Positions 23,561-34,399 of a stretch of DNA of 64,000 bases are shown here, piece after piece. The first letter of the stretch is position 1; every line of letters begins with the position of its first letter. This DNA comes from Erythrocercus mccallii (taxonomy: Eukaryota > Chordata > Aves > Passeriformes > Dicruridae): positions 31,087-95,086 of the forward strand of contig VZRG01002565.1 in assembly GCA_013397435.1 (NCBI GenBank), read 5' to 3'. Below the pieces are notes generated by a model. The model worked only from the letters and a program-made list of their open reading frames with translations. It was not told the DNA's origin and did no database searches. The position numbers and the translations under genes were made by a program.

Positions 23561-24494
23561 TAAAAGACTTAAAAAAAAAAAAAGAAACATACTGTAGAAA
23601 AAGCAATCTGGAGTCAGCTTCCAAGGGTGGAAAGAGAAAGATACCAGGAAGATTTTGCCGTCTATCATCTCCAGGTTCTACCATCTCCAGTTCTCTGAAA
23701 TTTCAGGCTCTCCTGGGACTGTTCATTCAAATTTATGCAAAGTTGAATTAAATAACATTGAGCTACTGCTGTGTATTCCACCATAAATTCCATTCAGAAT
23801 AAAATGAAAATATATTTCTAGAGACCTGTAACATCTTGGTAAATGAACAAAACCAAGTGGGACTTCCTGCCTAGATATCTTTTTCTTGAGATTATCCAAA
23901 GGCTCTTTCTTGACAGAGATTCCCCAGATTATTATCATTGTTGTTTCCTGTAATAAAAAAAATCCTTAAAAGTTAGTTTGAATGAATGCTGAATCTGTGC
24001 TTCTCCAGCCAAGGAGCCCTTCCCCAAAACCACTGGAGGCAGTTTGCCACTGTTTTATGTTAGTCTGTCACTGATAGATTGACTGAATGCCCAGTGTCTG
24101 CCTGCCAAAGATCAATGGCTTCCTCCAGAAAGAAGTAGCCTGGGGGGAAGAGGAATGCCTGGACCAAACAGCTTCCTGGTCTCCCATGCAGTTTATGGGT
24201 CTGATAATCTTCTTGCTTATCTCAGGGCAACACCAGGGTTCATCCCTTCCATAGGGAGTAGAGATATGCAAGATAGTGACACTATCAGTGCAGAGGCCAG
24301 TGGTAGCTTGAAAAAAATCACATAGATCTATTTTTTTTAGGTTTCCTCAACATATTATTATCAGGAGAACATAAGGTAAAATAAGGGAAAAAAGGCAATG
24401 GTGTGACAGACTTCCTCATGCAGCAAGTGATGGGCAAATTTAGCAAAATTCAGATGTCATTTGGTCTGGATCAATAGCTGAAAAGTGTTGAAGT

Positions 24495-24730
24495 TTACTT
24501 GTGTGCCATCCTGTATGAGAGGCACTGACAACTGTAGGGAGTCCCAAGAAAAGCTGATAAGACAGCTGGGAGTCTAGAGCATGTGAAATATGAGAGCTTG
24601 AAGGAACTGGGTTTTTCTAACACGGGGAAGAGAAGGCTGGACAGGGAAGGAACCAATTGCATCTCCTCCTACCTGAAGGAACTTGTAGTCAAGACAAACA
24701 GCTCTAAATAGAAGAACAAGGCTTGATCTG
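24495..24730 (+). repeat. CR1 LINE fragment, forward orientation
   Basis: The landmarks are gagagcttgaaggaactgggtttttc, acacggggaagagaaggctgg, ccaattgcatctcctcctacctgaagg and agaagaacaaggcttgat. These match the CR1 segment 'gagggagctggggttgttcagcctggagaagagaaggctc ... acctaattgcagcc ... tacctgaaggg'. It is moderately diverged and truncated on both sides. Confidence 0.85.
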
Positions 24731-24739
24731 GATTCTAGA

Positions 24740-25850
24740 AATTGGGGAGCTTAATGTATACATTGATTTGCCAATATCTGTGTCCAACACATAACACAAG
24801 ATCAACTAGATTTATTGTAGCATTTTATTCTTCACTGAGTTCAGAACACCTGAAGCAGCAGCTTGATCCAACCTCTAAAAAAAAAACAAAAACCTGTAGA
24901 GGCTCAGAAAACATGATCAGACTGGATCTTGTTTCTTGTTAGGAATTAATTTAGAACTGCAGTAGTGGCCTTCTGTTTGGCCTTTCCTCCCAGACTGGCT
25001 TTAGCTCAGTGGTCTCCCACTGAATCCAGTGAGTTTGCTACCAATAAAGCTGGGGATAAATAACTGATAGATTTACACACCTCTACAACAACAACATGAA
25101 CAGTTCTGGCTGCTTCATCCTCCTGACTTATCCCACTGTGGGCAGCTGTACTGCCGCCTTCTTCCTCCATAAAGAGAGGCAGGAGATGCAAAGAAACAGT
25201 GGGAGAGTGCTTCACTTGCAGTGGGACCTAGTTCTACCTCAAAGACTGTCCTAAATATCCATCTGTGATTAATTATGAAGTCACAGAAACTAGAAGACAA
25301 AAATTTCTTACTTTTTTTGTCTTCCATGACAATGGGGTAGATTGTTCCCATCATTCCTTTCTCTCCTTCCCCCAGCCCCTTCTCTTATGTCCACCAACTT
25401 CTTCGCTCTTTTATTCAGGCAAATCCTTCATATTCTCATTGGTGAACCTAATACATGCTGCAGGAAGGGAAACTAAGCCAGATACAAGAATAGAAACACT
25501 CCAGGACAGAAAGGAGAAACAGTTGCTGGTAACTAAAATGGAAACTCTAATCATATTGCTGTAGCTAAAGGGCCAGTTTCAATCTCATTGATATACCAGT
25601 GTGGGAAATGGCAGTCTTATTTTTCCCCCTCCATGAACTGCCCTATTTTAGCTGGAGGTATGATTTTCCTCTTCTCAGTTGTGCCAGGCACTGGAAAATG
25701 GTTAGAGTGACATGCCTGAGGACAACAGCCCCTTCCTACCACCCAAATTATTCCTAACCTGCACAGAGCACTGGTCTTCTGCTGCTGGAGCCATCAAGGT
25801 TAAGAAGAGCATCAAAAGGCAGGAGGTCATATAATCTGCTGAGTGAAACT
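24740..25850. other. Non-coding DNA, nothing recognised
   Basis: No gene was recognised. Short frames such as the 99-codon forward frame at 25265-25564 show no family features. Confidence 0.5.
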
Positions 25851-25854
25851 GCTG

Positions 25855-25960
25855 GAATGAATTTGGGCCATTATCGCTAAATACAGTGTTTGCACATGAC
25901 CTCTGCAGAGCTGCACATTTGAATGGCAGATGTAGACAAGGAGCCAGGCATTAAGGCAGC
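25855..25960. promoter_or_regulatory. Candidate conserved non-coding element
   Basis: A short repeat-free block contains gggccattatcgctaaatac, gtttgcacatgacc and gcacatttgaatggcag words. This combination of homeodomain-, forkhead- and E-box-type half sites is typical of conserved enhancers. The call is based on texture alone. Confidence 0.2.
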
Positions 25961-27759
25961 ACAACTCTGACTAACTGTCTTCAATTGAGTGATGCTGGAT
26001 GACACCAGAGGAGGATGCAGTGGCCTCAAAATATTTGACATCTGCCCCTCTAGAAAGGAAAAGGATTTCTTGGCAGATATCCTACCTTCAATATTTAAAA
26101 TCTGAAGAGAGTTTTTATTGCTTTTTAATTGGGATGAAGGCGGGAGTATGTTTTCTTTGGATCTTACTTCAAAGCAGATGATCAGTGTTGCTGAAAATAA
26201 AGAGCCTTGTTTAGGCCTCTTCTGATCTTACCCGCTAAGCAAAATAAACTCACATGGGAGCATCTCCTCCATTCACGCTCTCAATGCATGTCACTTTCCT
26301 TGTGGGTTTATTTGAAAAATAAGAAATGCCAGGCTTGAGTCTGCAGAGAGCAATTGCCTGTTCCTAGGAGATTCAGATATCAGCACCCCTCTCCAAATGG
26401 TCCTTTTGGCCTCACACAGTCAAAAGTGAAAGACAACAGTCAAGAGTTCTTGTCTTTGAGCTGTTTTTTTCTACACCTTCATGCTTACAAGAAGCCACCT
26501 TGGGAGGCCGCTACTTAAATACAGGACATAACAACCAAAAGCTCTCATATGAATCCTCCCCCTATTTCAACCCAACGTGTCTCCTGTCTAAGGGAGAAAA
26601 GAAATTCATTGATGGGGAGCTAAAATGTTTACCTTTTCCTAGCCTGCATATCTGTATCAACTTTCTCTAATGTAAGTAGATTGAAAATGGGAATAATGTT
26701 GTGTTATAACACTGATAGGGAGCTTTCAAATTCATTGTTCCTCAGTTGTTGTCTGTGATTAGAAATACAGCATTCAAGCTGATAGGGCAGGAAGTAGTCT
26801 TTTTTCCTGCCCCCGAATGCAAAAAATTGAATCTTCCAGGGTATGCTGTGCTACCTCCATATTAAAACCGAGGATCAAGTGACTGGCAGTGTCCCAAAAG
26901 TACTGCACACCTAGATACTGCACAAAAATAACAGGAGCACATCTGATGACCAGAATGTGTGCTTCTGAAAACCCCTCTAACTGGTCCTGCTTGCTCAGCA
27001 GAACTGGTTCCCTACAGCACAGGCTTTCTTTTTCAATGACAGGACAACTTGCTTCAAGAATCGCCTGGATTCATCAAATGAAGATTTGCAGGACTTAAGG
27101 ATAAATTTCAACTTGACAGTCTACCACAGGAATCACTGGGCCCCAGATACAGCCAGAAATGATCAGTAAGTGTATGCACATCAGCAGTTTCATGGTGAGG
27201 AAAGTGTTGGACATGGCTCTGTTGCCTCCTGTTGCAGTGTAGCTGAGTCTCAGTAAAGGCTTCTGTGTGTTCTTCATTTTACCAGACATCAAGCACCTTG
27301 TATGTCAGAGTGCTAATCAGCATCTCAGTACAGTACAGGGTATGTTGGTAAACAACAACAGAGGGTCTAGGAATGAAATATAGCCATTTAGAAAAATGTT
27401 ACTGATGCACATTTTAAATGCTAAAAATTCAAAACCTGAAAGTATTTGGCTGGAAACCATAACAGCTCTGTCACGGAGGCCCTGCAGGACCTTCTGGGAG
27501 CTGTATTTCATGTATTTCACACTCCTGGCTTCCCCTGGGCATGATCCTAGGTTGGGCTGGATCTGCTGTGATGCATGATCTTCTCTCCCCTTGTTCTCAT
27601 CTCAGGCCTTGAGGCTGACACAAGAAGATGACATAACATGAGTTCAGCAAGGCTTAAGACATTGTCCCAGGTTACATTTTCAGAAACAGTGAGGAAAACA
27701 CAGTCTAAATGAAGCTTCTCAAGACTTGATGCCAAAATGATTAAAAAAAAAATTAGAGA

Positions 27760-28745
27760 TCAGTTTTAAATTGCTTAGACTCACCCTTGAAAGATATATG
27801 GAACTGGATTACTCCAGGGTCTGTTCTGGCTCTGGTACTACTCTTTGTTTCTGTTAATGATTTTGGCAATGGAATAGGGATTATCTTTTAGCCTACGTAC
27901 GATACCAAAGTAGTGAGATGGAGCAGAGGGAATAAAGGTTGGATGTTGTAATTAAGTTAAAAAACCCCAAACCACCAAACACCAAAATGCAACCAATTTA
28001 AACAATTATTAGAAAGAAAATTTGTGGTTTGCCTGGTTGCAAGTCTGTATTGACAAAGGTCAAATACTATAATGAGGCAGAAATAACCAACTGAATAAAA
28101 AAAAATTCAAGAGATGGTGAATGACCAAGAACACAAGAGGTCTGCAGCAAACGTTCTGGGGACTGCACTGGATAAAAATCTGAAAGTCAGCCAACACTCC
28201 CATCCTGCTGTGAGAAAAGCCAACTTGAAACAAAAAGAAGTGCCCTATGACAGATTTTGCAAGAAAGTTCTCCAGTTTGTTCAGTAGTGGCAAGGTCTTA
28301 ACTGCAATAAGCCCTGCAGTTTCAGGCACTGAACTAGGGATACAGACAATTTGGGGAGATTTCTCAAAAAAAAAGTGGTAATAATCAGAAGACTAAAAAA
28401 CAAACAAAGATTAAAGAAACAACTCACAAACTCCCACATCTTACATGAGGAAAAGGATTTTAAAACTAGTATTTAATATTTGGAAGAAAAGCCTGAAGGC
28501 CACAAGTCTTCAAAATGATATGAGGAAAACAAAAATCTTCAATAGCCATAATTAAACAAATACTGACATATATAGCCTAAGAATGTTTGAAGCTTTCATT
28601 GTTGCAGATTCTTAGAAACAGATTGATAAATACATGTGAGGGAGAGGAAGGGTGCAATTAATCTTGCTACAGGGCAGTGGGATGGTCTAGGTGACCTGTT
28701 AGAAAAGTTCTTCTCCTCTTATTTCTGCAAACTTATGATTCCATG
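27760..28745 (+). repeat. Decayed CR1-type LINE, about 1 kb, forward orientation
   Basis: Three separated pieces appear in the order expected of one CR1 3' half. First (27790-27960) is a 'ggtctgttctggctctggtac ... gttaatgattttggcaatggaatagg ... gataccaaag' segment from the reverse-transcriptase end. Second (28110-28330) is 'ctggataaaaatctgaa..agccaac..tgtgagaaaagccaac'. Third (28630-28745) is a 3' end resembling 'gcaattaatcttgctacagggcagtggg atggtctaggtgacctgttag ... cttatgattccatg'. The intervening DNA is diverged and A-rich (27955-27985 and 28370-28420). No frame remains intact. It is an old sauropsid copy, although two adjacent insertions cannot be excluded. Confidence 0.65.
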
Positions 28746-28749
28746 TGTG

Positions 28750-30490
28750 GTGAGCACAGCACCTACACCAGAGCTGCACAGGCACATGGAGTCAGCAGCT
28801 CCCATAAGACACTATGAGAACATTTCAAAATAGAATACTGTCTTTTAGCAAGGATGTTATGGCTAAGATACCGCAGTTTCCAAGCATTCTAGATTTTGAC
28901 AAGTACAGTTAGAAATTTCTAAAGGAAGTAGACCATTTTTCTCCAGCTGGAAACTTTCTTTTTGTTTACATCACAAATTTGACACAGAAAAGTATTTTTG
29001 AGGCAAACCTTCCACCACCTCCTTGTATTGGGTAAGCATACTGGAAATGCAGATTGTTAACTCTAACAGTTTAGATAGAAAATAGAGGAAGGAAATGATG
29101 TTACCTTTCACACTGGAGATAGTACATATTTGTGAAAAGTTATTACTTGTTTAACATTATTGCCAGAGGTCCAAAGCTTGAGAAGAGCCCAGGAAGGACA
29201 TGGGTAACACAGCAGAGAGAAACAGAATGCAAGGTTTTGACTTCAGATCCTCTTTCCTCTCCTGAGCACAAGGTTGGCAACAGGACTCAGCCCCCAAGAA
29301 TTCCCTGAGAGTCAGTGCAGTTAAATGTACAGCTGCTTTAGGCCTCTATTAAAAACACTGATCTAGCAAATGAAATCCCTCTGATTTCTGGCACCTATGT
29401 GATCCTTCACTACTGCACTCTTTCTCTCCTGTCAGACAGACTCAGCTCAGTGGCAGTGAATTGCCACAAAACTTTGCTGCTTTAGCTATCTTTTTATCTA
29501 GTCCAATCCACAAAGAGCCTCAGCCTTTGGAGTCTGATATTCAAATGGCAGGGTTGTATCCCCCTCTCCATCTCAGTGTTAATGGTGACCACACCTCTCT
29601 CTGCCCCTTGGATTCTGCTGCCTGCACTGGAGTCTGTCTTGACAACTTGCCACCCTTCCAGATGGCACTCAGCACCGCGTACAGTGCAAGGACCCCTGTA
29701 GCCCCCAAGAAAATTTCCAAATGGTCTTAATTTTAATTTGGGGGGTAGGGGGGAACAACCAACCCAACAACAAAAAACAAGCAAGGAGCTTTGATCCCAT
29801 TCTGCTCTTTTTTCCTTCCTCCCCTATGCACTGGCACTCCAAATTCCACTGTCTCCGTGGTCAGGGATGGCAGCTAACAGCCCTGTCTAACAGCTCAGGA
29901 ACATGGCAGAGGTAGTACAGCACAGAGGCACATACACCCAACCCAAAGAGAAAGGTGGCAACCATGAAAACTCCCGAAACCCTGGAGGCTTAGTGGTGCA
30001 GCAGCTTTTCTACAAAACCAACAACTCCTGCAGGCAGCGTTGTAGTGAAAACTCAAAAGATAAAGGAAGAAAAGCTCAGAGATATCTACATTTTTCATGT
30101 TAGATGTGCCAATCTTAAAGGGCAGCAAGTATCCAGAGCCAAATCAGTAAATCTATTCAAGGTGTCTAACTCAGTGAAACTCCTTGTGATGCAGGAATGC
30201 AGGGCATGCAAGTGTGGCTGAGGAGTTAAGCCTGAGGTCTTCTATGCACACAAAGAGACAGCTAAGGTACCCGCACAGTTGCTTTCACTCGGCCTGCCAA
30301 GGAGGAAATAAACCTAAACCTTTATATTTGACTTTTTGTAAAGCCTATTTCTTTCTGTGCCGTCTTCTCAAGACACACATACACACTCCGCAGAAGAGTA
30401 ACTCCCTTTTGCAACAAGACTGACCCCACCATACCTCTTGACAGAGCTCTAAGGTGATAGTGAAGCTGAGTTATAGCTGGAGTGGGTGAA
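28750..30490. other. Non-coding DNA, nothing recognised
   Basis: No gene or clear repeat was seen. G runs at about 29740-29754 are adjacent to an A/C-rich stretch. Confidence 0.5.
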
Positions 30491-30499
30491 GCAACATGC

Positions 30500-30625
30500 A
30501 TTTGTTGCTTAAACACCACACAAGGTGTTATTCTAATTACTGGCAGAGCCCACAGGGGGTGAATAGCAGCTCTCAGCCTAGTGCAAAATGGCAGCCCCTT
30601 GATTTGGAGATTAAATTAGTGATTG
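30500..30625. promoter_or_regulatory. Candidate conserved non-coding element
   Basis: The block contains gtgttattctaattactgg, tgcaaaatggcagccccttgatttgg and gattaaattagtgattggg. These include several homeodomain-type TAATTA/TTAAAT cores and a CCCACAGGGGGT word that differs from the CTCF core at about two positions. No repeat signature was seen. It lies directly beside a G-quadruplex motif. Confidence 0.22.
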
Positions 30626-30639
30626 GGTGTAGAGCAGAA

Positions 30640-30663
30640 GGGAAATGGGCTGGTGGGGGAGGG
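30640..30663 (+). other. Canonical G-quadruplex motif
   Basis: Four G runs (3, 3, 5 and 3) are separated by loops of four, five and one base, which fits the G3+N1-7 definition. It is isolated in otherwise ordinary DNA. Confidence 0.7.
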
Positions 30664-30837
30664 AGGACAACATGCTGGTGGGAAAGGAGCCCTTGCTTTT
30701 CCTGTCTGATCCTAGCACCTTGGCCTTGGCTCTGCAGACCTGCCAGTCCCAGAAAATTCCACTTTATCCCCTCCAGGCTAGAAAAGGCTTTTAGTTGCAT
30801 GTGGCAGTGATTTTTCTAAAAATGACTCAAGCAAAGG

Positions 30838-30892
30838 CAAAAACAAACAAACAAAACAACCCCTAAAAAATCCAAAACACCACAACCCCAGA
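30838..30892 (+). repeat. A/C-rich low-complexity patch
   Basis: The stretch consists of aaacaaacaaacaaaacaacccc-type words. Similar patches occur at 34291-34380 and 53385-53455. It may be the decayed tail of a retroelement or a simple expansion. Confidence 0.75.
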
Positions 30893-31004
30893 CAAACTTA
30901 TGAGATTTACAAGTGGTTCAAATCCTGGGTTGTTCCTTCACTAACGGGGTTTGTCTGGTGGTACTGAGATCAGAGCCTGGCCACTGGTTACAGGGAACAC
31001 CATG

Positions 31005-31130
31005 GAATTTGAAGCCTAATTAACAAAAGAAATGCCTCCACCTGTCTTTAACCAGCCCACGTGTTTTCAATTGGGCTTACAGCCACAAATGGATAAAATT
31101 GTGCTAAACAACTCTGAGCACATGACAGAA
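31005..31130. promoter_or_regulatory. Candidate conserved non-coding element
   Basis: The words cctaattaacaaaag, ccacctgtctttaacc, ccacgtgttttc and acaaatggataaaattg combine a homeodomain core, E-boxes (CACCTG, CACGTG) and AT-rich spacers without repeat features. The call rests on texture only. Confidence 0.22.
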
Positions 31131-31139
31131 AAATAGCCT

Positions 31140-33630
31140 CCTGAGTTATGAGCCAAATCCAGATGCTCAAGGGACCACAAGAATCAAAACAAGACTGTGT
31201 TCAGGGCTGTAGATGAGGGAGAAAGGGAAGGATAACTCTGCTGAGAGGAAACCTTAATACTCACCAGCCCAGGTAGGTGTGAATGGCAGTGGTTATGAGG
31301 CTTGTGGTAAGATTTTGGTGACTACCTCAGTGTGAAGAGGTCAGGGGAACGGGCTTCTCCACAATCCCTCATCTCTAGCATCTGCAATTAGGACTCTCAT
31401 AAAGATTATTATGTGAAACCTGTGCACTCCAAAGTAGCATAGTTGTCTTGTCCCTGCACACGGCTAGGCATTTCAAAGGAAAACACATAGGAAATGTCCA
31501 GTAAATAACAACAGACCCAAACCAGGAACATTTTGCTCCTCAAAAGAAAAAGTTTTCTCTCACATTGGAGAAAGATAAAAATCCACCAGCCATCTGCTTT
31601 TATCCAAGGCCTGTGGTATGCACAATGGCACTGTATATTGACTGCCCAAGCATAGCTCTTTAGACAGCTTTGGTGACAGATTGTAACAGGCCTGCTGATA
31701 CCTCCTGTGACCCTGAATCAAAGAGTTCACAGGCATCACTGCTGGGCTGGAGTTGCTCCACTTCTGTAGTTGAAATGTAAATGTAAGTAGGTAATTACAA
31801 CTTCTTTTCATCCTAAAACAAAACCTTTTAAGCTTTGTCTGATAGTTGCTGGCAAGCTGCTGCTGCTAATTATGTAGCAATGGTATCGTCCTCCAAAACT
31901 CATAAAAATGCAAGGAGAATTCAGATAAAATTGTGGGTCTCTGTTGTGTAAAAAGTGCTATCCAGATGGATTTTTTGCATCCAGCCCTTGGGTGCCCCCA
32001 AGGACCTGATGTCTCCTGGAGACAGGAGAATCAGTGATGCTCAAGAGAAGTAGTGATGCTTAGTGACACTCCCCCAGCTCAGGGCACGCAGATCAAATCA
32101 GGCTTGCTTTCAGTGAAATGCCCTAGGTTGAGCCTTCTGGAGTTTTCTAAGAAGTCACTGATGAACCAGAAATCTGTCAACTAGTCCTGGCTCTCTGCTT
32201 TCCACCAGTAACACAGAGGACTGCCAGCTACAACCTTAGCCCCAGTGTTTAGGGATTCTCCAAATGCTTGAACATCCATTTCAGACCGGGCCAGTTCTGG
32301 AGCTCACTCATGGCCTGCACAGACAAGGAACACGGTGCTGCTGCACTGTGTGGGTGCAGAGGACGCATTTAAACCCCTGTACAGAATGTGTTCAGTCCCA
32401 GAAGAGTCTGGATAGCCTGGTATGAGAAAGAACCTTCTCTTCTCAACAGCACAGTGGGGGAGGGCAATGCCAATCCTGTGCTAAAGCTGCATGCTAGAGA
32501 GGAGAAAAGTGCACTGTAGTACTGGCAACAGTCCTGGCCTAAGCATTCCATGATCACTTCAATTATCACTAGAATTTTTCTAGCTCTAATTTCTATTTAA
32601 AAAATTAAAATATATCTTGCTAGCTTTAAGGTTGTTTTAAGTCTTCTGGATTTAAACCTTGTGATAGATATTTTCTATAAAAGCTATGGCCAAAAATCAA
32701 TTTAAAAAGATGCAGCTTCTGATATCGAGTCACATGTCTCTGGAAAGATGGAATTAGTTTACTGTGGAGATACACACTCCACCCCGCATCAAACCCTGTG
32801 AATGCACAGTTCAGGAGGCAGCCAACCCAGTGAACAAATACAGTCCAAAGTACAGGGAGGTGAGGGAAGGAGAAGGGTGGGTTATGCTTGGCCAGCTCCT
32901 GGAAAGGAACACTCGCTATGTGATCTGCCAGTTCTGCCAGGGGCAAATTTGGGATGCAGCCAAGCTTCTCAGTAACCTCAGTTCACTGTGCCATGGAATC
33001 TGAAGCATGCTGTGCTGGTAATCAAGTGCCAGGGGCACTGCCAGCTGTTCAGCCTCTGCAGTTCCTGCCCTCACCTCAAGCTGGTGACAGGAATGCCAAG
33101 ACTGCACTTACCAAGCCTGCTTCTAAAAGGGGTTACCAGCTCCAGCTTTCTCCCCACAAGGCTCTGTGTGCCAGCAGGCCATTCCAAGGAGAGGTGCTAC
33201 TGAGCCTTGTTTCCTGCTGTAAAAGGGAAATGCTGCATAGCATAAAGCAGGGGAGTTAGTGATGCATCCACCTCTAAAGTGCTGAATGCACTGCCTGGAA
33301 CTGGTCATTGTGCCAGTTACTAGTGCCTACTTGGAAACCTAGAGGGAAAGGAGGGTTGTCCTGTTCCACATATTGACGAGGAGCTATCAGATAGGTAAAA
33401 CAGGACTGCTCTCCTGAAGTCTTCCTGGGAGAAGAAAGGTTTCTCTCTTGAAAACTTCAGTAGCTGTGCTTCTAAAGATCCAAGCAAGTCATAAGGCTGT
33501 GTCTTCAAAGCTCTCCTTCCTCCTTGCTACTACCGACCATCATTCAGCCCAAACCACAGCCAATCATGCCTGAACTGCCTTTGGCCATGGCTCCATGTGA
33601 CAGTCATAGATGCAGGTGGGAACACACCTC
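31140..33630. other. Non-coding DNA, nothing recognised
   Basis: No gene or clear repeat was seen. Opposite-strand donor-like sites occur close together near 31258-31275. A reverse-strand 61-nt segment up to about 31328 could be parsed as an exon, but its frame choice is forced and it is not claimed. Confidence 0.5.
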
Positions 33631-33639
33631 CCTGCTAGC

Positions 33640-33900
33640 AGAAGGAAACTGGTTCAAAAAGAAGAGTTTCCTGAGAAGAAGGGAGTGATGAGAGATGTCT
33701 GAGAAGGCCCAGACAAAGTCTATAATGTAGCAAAAGGGGTTTGGATGAAAGAGAGCTTGGAATAGGATGCTTGAGAAAAGAGTAAGTTGTGAAAACATAA
33801 AGGAAAGAACAGGCATAAAGAGAAGGACAGAATAAATGGGGAGGGCAGAGAGGGAACATGGGAAATATGGAAGGAAGAATTCAGTATGGGGAGATCCATT
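33640..33900 (+). repeat. Purine-rich strand-skewed block
   Basis: About 260 bases are strongly A/G-rich on the forward strand (agaaggaaac, gaaaagagtaag, gagaaggacagaataaatgggg and so on). The long reverse frames here (74-146 codons), rich in Phe, Leu, Ser and Pro, are produced by the pyrimidine-rich complement. It is not a recognised repeat. Confidence 0.65.
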
Positions 33901-34290
33901 GGCATCAACCTGGGAGGCAGGTTGTGCTTGCAGAGATGCTGAGGAGCACACATGGACTATAGCAGCCCTGCTGGTAATATGAAAACCACACCTTGATGTC
34001 CAAATGTGGAAGTTCTCAAAAATCACCCAAACACAGACACACACACACCTGGGGCATGCTATTTACCAGTGGAAACATACCTGTGGCTGATTCACAAATA
34101 AAGGAGGATGATTGGCTAGATTATTGTTATATTAATAATTAATATCTGTTCTGACGTGAGTTATTGTGAAATATCTAGGGTCTCTTGCCAAGCATATAGC
34201 ACCACCACTGTAGGAACACAATGGACTTTTTCAGAATTTATCATTTTGTTCAGTTTCTTAACTGGAGTCCAGTTAAGAAAAACCTACAAC

Positions 34291-34380
34291 CACACACACA
34301 CACAAAAAAACCCAAAACCAAAACCAAACAAACCCAAAAAACACCCAAACCACAAGCAAACAAAACCCAAAAGAAACCCC
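34291..34380 (+). repeat. CA repeat grading into A/C-rich low-complexity DNA
   Basis: A short CA run grades into words such as cccaaaaccaaaaccaaacaaaccc over about 90 bases. Similar A/C-rich patches are common in songbird genomes, which is weak support for the host guess. The forward frames crossing it, rich in Lys, Pro and Thr, are artefacts. Confidence 0.85.
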
Positions 34381-34399
34381 AGACATCTTCTTTAGTTTT

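Noticed and set aside
31213..31328. Overlapping exon-like parses on both strands
   Set aside because: The two parses conflict and each has one weak site. The only open frame in the reverse parse is forced by phase choice.
33604..34044. 146-codon hydrophobic reverse frame
   Set aside because: It arises from the complement of a purine-rich block. There is no sign of a real membrane protein.
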